From: Candidatus Scalindua sp.
GTDB lineage: Bacteria; Planctomycetota; Brocadiia; Brocadiales; Scalinduaceae
NCBI GenBank assembly: GCA_021776915.1
Contig: JAIQZU010000061.1
Span: forward strand, 1 to 40,810
Direction of reading: 5' to 3'
Length of the DNA: 40,810 nt
Part shown: in pieces, positions 33,633-40,669 of the stretch
How positions within the stretch are numbered: the first letter of the stretch is position 1
Layout of the letters: every line of letters starts with the position of its first letter
Translations under genes and position numbers: made by a program
The notes under the pieces: generated by a model
The model's database searches: none
What the model was told of the DNA's origin: nothing
Seen by the model: only the letters and a program-made list of their open reading frames with translations

Positions 33633-34087
33633 TATAAGACCTCATTCTTCTTGATTTTGTTATTTTCATCAAACTTCGCTCCCGTGAGAACAGCACCTTC
33701 GAATTTAGCTCCTTCAATTTTAGCGCCATGAAAATTTGCATTTTCCAAATTAGAATCTCGAAAGTCAGTATTAATGATATTAGCAAATGAGAAATCTACA
33801 TTTTTTAAGTTAGCGTATCTGAAGCTTGTATTTAATAGATTTGCGTGTCAAAATTTTGCGCTTTCAAAATCGCCACCTTCAAATACTGCGTTAGTACAAT
33901 TTGAATAACTTAATTCAGCATGACTCAGGTTGGCAGTCGGGTATAAACCTGGTTTGCCCTCAGATACGTTACTTATGGATATGGTAGATGTGTCATCTTG
34001 GATAATAGTTGTTTTCTTTAACGGATTAGTGATGCTCTCGCTAATAATTCTGGACAATGCATTTAGTTTTTTGTGGAACTCATTCAT
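33632..34087 (-). pseudogene. Pentapeptide-repeat protein gene interrupted by an in-frame TGA
   Basis: The first 79 codons (MNEFHKKLNALSRIISES..) start the pentapeptide register (TANLSHAELSYSNCTNAVFEGGDFESAKF) and end at TGA (33848-33850). The frame continues for 71 codons after the stop: HANLLNTSFRYANLKNVDFS and on to AKFEGAVLTGAKFDENNK, in exact five-residue register with the stop occupying one position, ending at TAA (33632-33634). So the ancestral protein had about 150 residues, folding as a right-handed quadrilateral beta-helix. The TGA probably replaced a CGA or TGG codon. Read-through is possible but unproved. Confidence 0.7.
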
Positions 34088-34120
34088 ATTTGAAGCCTGT
34101 TAATATGTTATATATTATAT

Positions 34121-34390
34121 TTAAGTCGTATTTAATGGGGCAAGTTCATCTTCACTTATTGGCTCAACATGTAGCTTCTCTAATGCATCTTTTATTTGTT
34201 GTATTGAAGTTGTCTTTGGTGAAACTATTTCCAATCCGACAGGAACATCATTTTGATCATAATCAGCAATTAAATCTTCATCAATTTTAATTGTTTTAAG
34301 ACTTTGAGTTCTTTTTGTTTTGGTTAAGTATAGATATGCTGCTAAGGGTTGTCCCTTTCGAAATGTAATTTCCAAATATCGATCATTCAT
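34121..34390 (-). CDS. DUF2283 family protein
   Basis: 89 residues. The DUF2283 pattern is visible: YLEITFRKGQPLAAYLYLTKTKRTQSLKTIKIDEDLIADYDQNDVPVGLEIVSPK, in which a bent beta-sheet ends with the conserved D-x-VGLEI. The family is small and of unknown function, and is found next to DUF4258 genes. Its ATG overlaps the expected TGA of the DUF4258 frame by 4 bases (ATGA), the mark of translational coupling in a two-gene toxin-antitoxin-like unit. It is the only gene of the cassette without a lesion. It ends 33 bp before the pentapeptide gene. Confidence 0.85.
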   Translation of the reverse strand: MNDRYLEITFRKGQPLAAYLYLTKTKRTQSLKTIKIDEDLIADYDQNDVPVGLEIVSPKTTSIQQIKDALEKLHVEPISEDELAPLNTT

Positions 34391-34650
34391 AATTTTTTAC
34401 CTTCTATTGGATAGGCGGTTACAATTACTATTAATTTTTCATCAAAATCTGGTTCAAGTATTATTTCCTAGTTAGTAGAATGCAAAGTTGACACAACAAC
34501 ATATCGTCCAATTTCTTTATCAAGATTTAATGTTTTTGCTCTATCAAGCATTTCTCTTAATTCTATCTCAGTAAAAGAGCGTTGTATCATCCTTTTTTCG
34601 ACATGAGGGGTTATTTCAAGTTCCCAATCCCACCACTCAGGCCAATTCAT
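34387..34650 (-). pseudogene. DUF4258 family gene interrupted by an in-frame TAG
   Basis: The first 60 codons (MNWPEWWDWELEITPHVEKRMIQRSFTEIELREMLDRAK..IGRYVVVSTLHSTN) show the DUF4258 fold with the THxxxRM-like PHVEKRMIQRSF core. A TAG at 34468-34470 stops translation. The next codons, EIILEPDFDEKLIVIVTAYP, complete the family pattern (W-E-I-I-L-E-P-D...V-V-T-A-Y-P), so the TAG most likely replaced the conserved tryptophan codon TGG. The frame then reaches TGA at 34387-34389, overlapping the DUF2283 start. AAAGG 8 bases before the ATG is a good ribosome binding site. The truncated product may still be made. Confidence 0.7.
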
Positions 34651-35151
34651 TTATATGCCTTTCATTATTTAATGTGTACTCTCGTTGTGTTAATAGGGCA
34701 ACCGCTACCGCTAGAACCAAGTTGGCATATCTTTCTTCCCATTGGCGGTATGTTCTAAAGTGTTTGTTTTGTTGTTTATTAAGGGACTTACAAAAACAAT
34801 ATACCAGCAAGACGTTTTAACTTAACTAAGGGGAGCACATTATAGTTTACATGTCATTCTGAACGAAGTGAAGAATCTTCTTATCTTTGAGATCCTTCGC
34901 TATACTCAGGATGACATCACTGTAAACTACTTTATGCTCTCTGTAGTAAATCAATGATCCAACTTAAAAATAACGTGTACTTGCTTGGCAAGAAAGCTTA
35001 TGTATTTACGTTTCTGTAAGCATAAATATTTATTTAAGACAGCTTGGTCCACATTGCAAGATGTGGTGAAGTTTTATGGCTTGTAGAATGAAATGGGATA
35101 TTAAATCTATATGCTATTGAAGTCAAGAAAAAAGAGATGGGTTGGGCTGGA
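34651..35151. other. 501-bp non-coding region between the DUF4258 cassette and purC
   Basis: It contains the hairpin element at 34833-34939, described separately. A 57-codon frame on the minus strand (TTG at 34810, stop at 34637 inside the DUF4258 gene) has no ribosome binding site and a sequence (RTYRQWEERYANLVLAVAVA) that looks like translated repeat DNA. The 200 bp nearest the purC stop show nothing. Confidence 0.5.
34833..34939. repeat. 107-bp hairpin repeat with about 47-bp arms
   Basis: The two halves are inverted copies with a few gaps: GAGCAC..TAGTTTACA at the left (from 34833) and TGTAAACTA..GCTC at the right (to 34939), with GTCATTCTGA and TCAGGATGAC inside. The CATCCTGAG-type core and GTCGAAG-like words resemble the element at 12939-13014, so they may be one family of dispersed hairpins. 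Confidence 0.65.
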
Positions 35152-36057
35152 CTATTTCGGTAGTTCTTTTCCAGTAAGCTTTCTGTAAGCCTCAAGATAT
35201 TTTTCAGATGTAATACGGATTATGTCTTCGGGGAGTGAGGGTGGTGAGGATTGTTTATCCCATCCTGAATTTTCCAGATAATCCCTGACAAATTGCTTAT
35301 CAAAAGATGGTTGTGGCTTTCCGGGTGAATAGCTTTCCATCGGCCAGAAACGGGATGAGTCGGGAGTCAGGACTTCATCAATTAAAATTACTTTATCGCC
35401 ATATTTGCCCCATTCGAATTTAGTATCACTGATTATAATTCCTTTTGTCAGGGCGTATTCGCTTGCCTTTTTGTATATCGCAATGCTTTTTTGTCTTATT
35501 TCTTCCGCGAGTTCTCTGCCCGTAATCTTGACGGCTTCTTCGAATGAAATGTTTTCGTCGTGTCCGGATTCTGCTTTTGTTGATGGTGTGAAGATAGGCT
35601 CGGGCAACTTGTCACTCTCTTTCAGGTTGTCAGGTAATTTCATCTTACAGACAGTTCCCAGCTCTTTATACTCTTTCCAGCCGGAACCGGCGAGATAGCC
35701 TCTTACTATACATTCAACGGGAATTACGTCAACTTTCTTTACGAGCATTGAGCGCCCTCTAAGCAGGTCTCTGTCTTCTTTTGTTATTTTGTCGATTTCG
35801 TCGATTGCGGTCGTGATTAAGTGGTTTTCCGTTAACTCGCTTGTAAGCTTAAACCAGAATTCTGACATGTGTGTAAGGACCTTGCCTTTATGCGGTATGC
35901 CATTCGGAAGGATTACGTCGAAAGCTGAAATCCTGTCAGTCGCAACGAGCAGGAGATTGCCGTTAACCTCAAATATCTCCCTGACCTTTCCCTTGTTGTG
36001 TAGTTTTAAGTAAGGGATACTTGTTTCTAATAAAACTGTTTCGTTGGAATCTGTCAT
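35152..36057 (-). CDS. purC: Phosphoribosylaminoimidazole-succinocarboxamide synthase
   Basis: 301 residues. Opening KLHNKGKVREIFEVNGNLLLVATDRISAFDVILPNGIPHKGKVL (residues 17-60) is the SAICAR synthetase ATP grip, followed by VKKVDVIPVECIVRGYLAGSGWKEY (107-131), PIFTPSTKAESGHDENISF (153-171) and VLIDEVLTPDSSRFWP (225-240). It joins aspartate to CAIR. The ATG overlaps the stop of the J-domain/TPR gene by 4 bases (ATGA), so it is translationally coupled to that gene. The 301-residue size is the longer bacterial/yeast-like form. Confidence 0.95.
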   Translation of the reverse strand: MTDSNETVLLETSIPYLKLHNKGKVREIFEVNGNLLLVATDRISAFDVILPNGIPHKGKVLTHMSEFWFKLTSELTENHLITTAIDEIDKITKEDRDLLRGRSMLVKKVDVIPVECIVRGYLAGSGWKEYKELGTVCKMKLPDNLKESDKLPEPIFTPSTKAESGHDENISFEEAVKITGRELAEEIRQKSIAIYKKASEYALTKGIIISDTKFEWGKYGDKVILIDEVLTPDSSRFWPMESYSPGKPQPSFDKQFVRDYLENSGWDKQSSPPSLPEDIIRITSEKYLEAYRKLTGKELPK

Positions 36058-36863
36058 TTGTGTGAGAAGTGTTTGTTCAGTTTATTCTTCAGTGTTTGAG
36101 CGCCTTTGAGATTGGGACAAAGTGATAGCGCTCTATTGAACTTTTCCAATGCACTATCCCATTCGCCTGAAGCCACATAACTATCCGCAATTTTTTTGTA
36201 AACGAAAGCCTCTTCATTTTTGTTTAATTTTAAGTTTAATGCCCTTGTAAGGTAGGCCAGTGCAGCGCCGGGTTGAGCCAGTTTTATTAACTTCTTACAT
36301 GATAAACGAATGATTCTTTCTTTGATCTCCTCCAGTAGGTGTTTGCGTGCAGGATTGCCATCTTCTTCCTGATAAACATACTCGTACAGTTTAAATGCCA
36401 ATTCATAATGCCCCTGTTTTTCATACTCTTCGGCAAGAAGAAATTTGCAATCCAGATAATCTTTTAAATTTAAAAAGGCCAGAAGTTCAAATTCTTTATT
36501 TTCCTCTTTTAAGCGTTCATAATTTCTGATTGCCTGGTGGCCATTTTTGTTTAAGAGGTCATTTAATACCGCTTTTGCCTGAGATTTTAAGTCCTGCTTA
36601 TAGCTCTCTCTCTCGACTTTTTCTTTGTAGTAAAAACCTCTTGCATTGTTATTCTGTAATTGAGTGTCATAATGTATTCGTTTCTCGGAGTCCGTTAGCG
36701 TCTTGTATGCTTTTATTAATAATTTAATTTTGTCTTCTGAAGAGATTCCATTTGTCCTGGTTTTATCCGGATGATATTTTTTTGCAAGTTTTCTAAATGA
36801 GTTTCTGATTTCGGCTCTATCAGATCCCTCTTGTACTTGTAAGACTTGATAATAATTAATCAA
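36054..36863 (-). CDS. DnaJ-like J-domain and TPR protein
   Basis: 269 residues. The N-terminal J domain (residues 3-68) has the HPD motif at 31-33 in KKYHPDKT and helix II AEIRNSFRKLAKKY. Residues 75-265 form helical TPR-like units (ELLAFLNLKDYLDCKFLLAEEYEKQGHYELAFKLYEYVY, and at the end EEAFVYKKIADSYVASGEWDSALEKFNRALSLCPNLKGA). There is no Gly/Phe or zinc domain, so it is a class III J protein that would stimulate a DnaK ATPase and hold a client through the TPRs. It starts with TTG behind GAGGT and overlaps purC by 4 bases. Confidence 0.87.
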   Translation of the reverse strand: MINYYQVLQVQEGSDRAEIRNSFRKLAKKYHPDKTRTNGISSEDKIKLLIKAYKTLTDSEKRIHYDTQLQNNNARGFYYKEKVERESYKQDLKSQAKAVLNDLLNKNGHQAIRNYERLKEENKEFELLAFLNLKDYLDCKFLLAEEYEKQGHYELAFKLYEYVYQEEDGNPARKHLLEEIKERIIRLSCKKLIKLAQPGAALAYLTRALNLKLNKNEEAFVYKKIADSYVASGEWDSALEKFNRALSLCPNLKGAQTLKNKLNKHFSHK

Positions 36864-36938
36864 TTTAGATTTACCTCTTTTTCTATGTTAAAGCTCTATA
36901 CTATTACACCATAAAAACTTTTTTTTAGAAAGTTTTTT

Positions 36939-37067
36939 GAGTCTCAGAAAAAGTTAAAAGTGCCTAAAGTTTTAAGTGAGCTAAAGTTGTGGATTTTTTT
37001 TAACTTTAGGCACTTTAGTTCACTTAAGGCACTTCAAACTTGGTTGCGGCTTTGCCGCTCCTTGCAT
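36939..37067. repeat. 129-bp dispersed repeat, copy 2
   Basis: The same sequence as 14089-14219, in the same orientation, differing at about eight positions including a one- or two-base T-tract length change. Both copies lie next to minus-strand genes and outside coding sequence. The element contains a large imperfect inverted repeat centred on the T tract. Confidence 0.8.
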
Positions 37068-37082
37068 ATTATCATCAGTATG

Positions 37083-37137
37083 CCCGTAAGTCAAAAGTTT
37101 TTGAGTTTACGGGGATAGCCGGGGGCTTCAAGCCCCC
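37083..37137. repeat. Two adjacent hairpins in the 376-bp spacer upstream of the J-domain gene
   Basis: An imperfect hairpin with arms CCCGTAA/TTTACGGG (37083-37113) is followed by a perfect one, GGGGGCT-TCA-AGCCCCC (37121-37137). Neither has a U tract in the downstream direction of a neighbouring gene. Together with the 129-bp repeat they fill most of the spacer 36864-37239. Confidence 0.5.
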
Positions 37138-37239
37138 TAAAAGTGAAAACAAGGACATATCATCTCTTTCGAGAGGAATCCAATACTGGAATCCTTGCGA
37201 AAAGTCCTCGGCGCCTTTTGTCCGGGGAAGCAAGGTTTG

Positions 37240-38496
37240 TCACTCATACCTAAGCGTTTCGATTGGGTCTAAACGTGCAGCTTTCAGTGCCGGGTATATA
37301 CTGAATAAAACGCCGCATGCAACTGAGAAGGAGATAATTACGATTATGTCCTTAACGTCCACAACGGTTGGTATTTCGTTGAAATAGTAAACTTCCGGCG
37401 GGAATGGTCTCCAGCCTGAGTAATTGTATACGGTTCTCTCAATCCAGTTAATTCTATTTATGAAAACAAGTCCCAGGCCGGTGCCTATTGCTGAACCGAA
37501 GAGGCCAATGAACAGGCCATTCATCAGGAAAATAAGCATTATGCCTCTGGTTGTAGCGCCTAGCGCCTTCAGGATGCCAATGTCTTTAGATTTTTCAAAT
37601 ACAATCATGGTTAAGATTGCAAGTATGTTGAATCCTGCTACTATAATGATGAAGAACAGGATAAATGCCATAACACGTTTTTCCAGAGCAACGGCTTTCA
37701 GGAATGTGCCGCGCACTTGTTCCCATGTTTGAATATAAAAACCGAATCCAAGTTCTCTTTGAAGTCGCTCACGCACCATTGGTGCGTTTTTATAATCATC
37801 TAACCTGACGCTTATTCCCGTAACAGAATCCTCAGTCCCTGCTAATTCCTGGGCAATCTTTAAAGGTATGTAAATATAGTTTTTGTCAACATCATACATG
37901 CCTGATTTGAGTTTTCCAGTGAGAATAAACGGTTTTACATTGATCTTGTCCCAACCCTTTATTGTCACCAGGACAATCTTTTCTCCGTTTCCTACAAAGC
38001 TTTCAGGACTTGTTTCAGGATCGCCTTCTTTGATACGCAACAGTTCGATGCCACCGAAAGCGCTGGGAGTTTCTTTTTCTCCGTGCACCATTAATAAATC
38101 CTGTGGTTTGTTGCCAAATTGTTTTATATAGTCTTCAAAACCTCCCACCTTTGCTTCTGCAAGAGGATCAATGCCCTTAAAATATGTGAATTCTTTTGCT
38201 CCTCTTATGTTTAGTAGTGCTGGTCCTTCTATATACGGGGAACACGCTTTGACATGTTCAGAAGATTCTATCTTTTTTATGACCTCTTTGTAATTATCCA
38301 AACCATAGACACCTCTTTTTGCGACTATGATATGTGCTAACGTACCTCTTATTTTTGTGCGTAACTCTTTATCAAACCCACTCATTACCGATAGCACAAC
38401 TATTAACGTCATAACTCCAACGGCAACCCCCGCAACCGCGAAAAAGGTGATTTTTTTCCTTCGCAGATATCTGAGACTTATAAATAATTTGTACAT
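37240..38496 (-). CDS. Lipoprotein-releasing ABC transporter permease, LolC/LolE family
   Basis: 418 residues. The first helix (KITFFAVAGVAVGVMTLIVVLSVMSGFDKELRTKI, residues 15-49) and three C-terminal helices (FILFFIIIVAGFNILAILTMIVF, MLIFLMNGLFIGLFGSAIGTGLGLVFI, DIIVIISFSVACGVLFSIYPALKAARLDPIETLRYE) enclose a MacB-like periplasmic domain, the LolC/E layout. The complex extracts lipoproteins from the inner membrane for the outer membrane. The LolD ATPase is not next to it here. Homodimeric LolF-like proteins are another option, as only one permease gene is visible. Confidence 0.88.
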   Translation of the reverse strand: MYKLFISLRYLRRKKITFFAVAGVAVGVMTLIVVLSVMSGFDKELRTKIRGTLAHIIVAKRGVYGLDNYKEVIKKIESSEHVKACSPYIEGPALLNIRGAKEFTYFKGIDPLAEAKVGGFEDYIKQFGNKPQDLLMVHGEKETPSAFGGIELLRIKEGDPETSPESFVGNGEKIVLVTIKGWDKINVKPFILTGKLKSGMYDVDKNYIYIPLKIAQELAGTEDSVTGISVRLDDYKNAPMVRERLQRELGFGFYIQTWEQVRGTFLKAVALEKRVMAFILFFIIIVAGFNILAILTMIVFEKSKDIGILKALGATTRGIMLIFLMNGLFIGLFGSAIGTGLGLVFINRINWIERTVYNYSGWRPFPPEVYYFNEIPTVVDVKDIIVIISFSVACGVLFSIYPALKAARLDPIETLRYE

Positions 38497-38687
38497 TTTT
38501 GTGTTTTTAAATTTGGATTTTTAAAAATACTATCATAACAATATGGACATAAGCAATTAAAAATCCACGTATTTAAGAATATACGACAACCCCTTTCCAT
38601 TTTATATAAAAAAAGCTTGTAAAAGAAGTTATATTTAAATATAAAATAGCCGTTTTACATAATTTCATGTTTTTAAAAGGTATTTTT

Positions 38688-39815
38688 ATGCTGACTTTTA
38701 CTACCGCCGGTGAATCACATGGGAAGTGTCTGATTGTAATAGTGAGTGGATTTCCGGCAGGAGTCCAATTGGACGAATCTGACATTAACGAGGAATTAAA
38801 AAGGCGGCAAGGCGGTTTTGGCAGGGGCGGGAGAATGCAGATTGAAAGTGACAGAGTCTGCATTTTGTCTGGTATAAGAAAGAGTACAACTATTGGAAGT
38901 CCTATTTGCTTAAAGATAGAGAATAAAGATAGCAAAATAGACATTCTGCCGGCTGTAACAAGGCCGAGGCCGGGACATGCCGACTTGCCGGGGATTATTA
39001 AGTACGATCAGAGGGATGTGAGGAATATCCTTGAAAGGGCAAGTGCAAGAGAAACCGCTGCCAGGGTGGCGGCAGGGGCTTTAGCAAAGATTCTGCTTGC
39101 CAGATTTGATATAGAGGTCTTGGGTTACGTTAAGAGTATTGGAGGCATAAGTTCAAAAAAAACAGTAAAAACTCCAAATGATATCTTAAAAAACAGAAAT
39201 AAGAGCAAGGTTTACTGCCTGGATAAACCGGCTGAAGCTAAAATGATAGAAAAAATCAAAAAAGCTAAAAAGAACGGTGATTCTCTGGGAGGTGTTATTG
39301 AAGTAATAGCGTTTGGAGTTCCACCCGGACTGGGAAGCCATACACAGTGGGAATTACGATTGGATGGAATCCTGGCAGGCGCCTTGATGTCTGTGCAGGG
39401 GATAAAGGGGGTTGAGATTGGCCTTGGGTTTGGTTTTTCCAAAAAGTTTGGTTCACAGGTACATGATGAGATATTTTATAGTGAAGACAGGGGCGCTTTC
39501 AGCAGGACAACTAATAACGCCGGAGGGATAGAAGGCGGTATGACAAATGGTGAGGTAGTAATTGCAAGAGCGGTTATGAAGCCCATCCCAACGCTTATGA
39601 AGCCATTGAGGTCAGTAGACATAATTACTAAAAAGCCGGAAAGTGCATCAACAGAGAGGTCGGATGTTTGTGCTGTGCCTGCTGTATCAGTTATTGGTGA
39701 GGCGGTTACGGCTTTTGAAATAGCCAGGTGCTTTATGGAAAAATTCGGCGGTGACAGCATTAATGAAGTAACCCGGAATTACGAAGGTTATATGAAGCAA
39801 ATCTGCGCAATATAA
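38688..39815 (+). CDS. aroC: Chorismate synthase
   Basis: 375 residues. The family start LTFTTAGESHGK (residues 2-13) fixes the N-terminus, and AAAAGG lies 7 bases before the ATG at 38688; an ATG 7 codons earlier is not supported. Further motifs are RRQGGFGRGGRMQIESD, RPRPGHADLPG, RASARETAARVAAGALAK, NAGGIEGGMTNG and KPIPTLMKPLRSVD. It converts EPSP to chorismate using reduced FMN, the last shared step of aromatic amino acid synthesis. It is divergent from the lolC/E gene, and the tRNA cluster begins 59 bp after its stop. Confidence 0.95.
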   Translation: MLTFTTAGESHGKCLIVIVSGFPAGVQLDESDINEELKRRQGGFGRGGRMQIESDRVCILSGIRKSTTIGSPICLKIENKDSKIDILPAVTRPRPGHADLPGIIKYDQRDVRNILERASARETAARVAAGALAKILLARFDIEVLGYVKSIGGISSKKTVKTPNDILKNRNKSKVYCLDKPAEAKMIEKIKKAKKNGDSLGGVIEVIAFGVPPGLGSHTQWELRLDGILAGALMSVQGIKGVEIGLGFGFSKKFGSQVHDEIFYSEDRGAFSRTTNNAGGIEGGMTNGEVVIARAVMKPIPTLMKPLRSVDIITKKPESASTERSDVCAVPAVSVIGEAVTAFEIARCFMEKFGGDSINEVTRNYEGYMKQICAI

Positions 39816-39832
39816 AATTAGATAGTTTAAGC

Positions 39833-39860
39833 TTGAAAAAACTATTTTTTTTGATATTCT
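39833..39860 (+). promoter_or_regulatory. Possible promoter of the first tRNA genes
   Basis: TTGAAA (39833-39838) and TATTCT (39855-39860) are separated by 16 bp, and the -10 box lies 14 bp before the first tRNA base. Both boxes deviate from consensus by one or two bases. Confidence 0.4.
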
Positions 39861-39874
39861 GTATAGGTTTCTAA

Positions 39875-39946
39875 GCTAGCGTAGCTCAACGGCAGAGCAG
39901 CTGATTTGTAATCAGCAGGTTGCGGGTTCGAATCCCACCGCTAGCT
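39875..39946 (+). tRNA. tRNA-Thr (anticodon TGT)
   Basis: 72 bases. Acceptor GCTAGCG pairs with CGCTAGC, the anticodon stem GCTGA/TCAGC closes loop TTTGTAA giving anticodon TGT (reads ACA), and the T arm is GCGGGTTCGAATCCCAC-like. CCA is not encoded. First of four tRNAs before tuf. Confidence 0.97.
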
Positions 39947-40001
39947 TTATATTGATTGATTAACCGGTTTATCTGTATGGTTAGGGTTTGTCCAGTATTA
40001 T

Positions 40002-40083
40002 GGGGAGGTACCCGAGTGGCCAAAGGGGACAGACTGTAAATCTGTTGGCGTAGCCTTCGGAGGTTCGAATCCTCCTCTCCCCA
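40002..40083 (+). tRNA. tRNA-Tyr (anticodon GTA)
   Basis: 82 bases with the long variable arm of bacterial tRNA-Tyr. Acceptor GGGGAGG pairs with TCTCCCC (one G-T), anticodon loop CTGTAAA gives GTA, and the T stem is GGAGG/CCTCC. CCA is not encoded. Confidence 0.97.
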
Positions 40084-40263
40084 TATTTTTAAGGTTATGG
40101 GTTTTACGTTGTGTGTTGGTTTGCGGATGAGACGGCGATTACTAGCTGAGAAGGTGTTTTAGTGCTTCCAAAGAATCATCACTGGAATCTCCCGAGGATT
40201 ATTGTCTAAGACAAAGAAGAAGGTTTTTCTTCCTGCCTGAAACGACTATTCGGATCGAAATAT

Positions 40264-40334
40264 GCGGGCGTAGCTTAATGGTAAAGCCCTAGCCTTCCAA
40301 GCTAGCCATGCGGGTTCGATTCCCGCCGCCCGCT
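40264..40334 (+). tRNA. tRNA-Gly (anticodon TCC)
   Basis: 71 bases. Acceptor GCGGGCG pairs with CGCCCGC, anticodon stem CTAGC/GCTAG with loop CTTCCAA gives TCC (reads GGA, and GGG by wobble). CCA is not encoded. It is 180 bp after tRNA-Tyr; that gap shows no other feature. Confidence 0.97.
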
Positions 40335-40440
40335 TTATAATAAATATTTTAAACAAACCAGGTAAATATTGCCATCTTGGGCTATTAAGCTGTTGCAGGG
40401 CAAGCGGTTATATGTACTTTTTGCTTTTTAAAAAAAGTTT

Positions 40441-40469
40441 TTGACTTTTTTTGCATATGGTGTTATATT
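40441..40469 (+). promoter_or_regulatory. Promoter before tRNA-Thr(GGT) and tuf
   Basis: TTGACT (40441-40446), a 17-bp spacer and TATATT (40464-40469). The -10 falls in GTTATATTATAAC, a palindrome. It would drive the last tRNA and tuf separately from the upstream tRNAs. A GC-poor stretch upstream (AAAAAAAG) could act as an UP element. Confidence 0.6.
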
Positions 40470-40518
40470 ATAACACTTTGCGCCAAATTCTAAATTATTT
40501 AGCGATTTTGCGTTATAT

Positions 40519-40590
40519 GCTGCTGTGGCTCAGGGGTAGAGCACGTCCTTGGTAAGGACGAGGTCATGGGTTCAAATCCCATCAGCAGCT
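40519..40590 (+). tRNA. tRNA-Thr (anticodon GGT)
   Basis: 72 bases. Acceptor GCTGCTG pairs with CAGCAGC, anticodon stem CGTCC/GGACG with loop TTGGTAA gives GGT (reads ACC and ACT). CCA is not encoded. It lies 79 bp before tuf, so the tRNA is probably cut from a tuf transcript. Confidence 0.97.
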
Positions 40591-40669
40591 TTCATTTGTG
40601 TGTATAGTTTAGAAAATAAAAATAGGATGTTATTTCACTAATATATAGGGAATTTTAGGAGTTTATATT

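Noticed and set aside
33418-34650. Recoding of TGA or TAG as sense codons instead of pseudogenes
   Set aside because: Both TGA and TAG serve as ordinary stops in intact genes elsewhere in the window (for example TGA ends the HD-GYP genes), and one gene of the cassette also has a frameshift.
34637-34810. 57-codon minus-strand frame reading into the DUF4258 gene
   Set aside because: No ribosome binding site, TTG start only, and a sequence that looks like translated repeat DNA.
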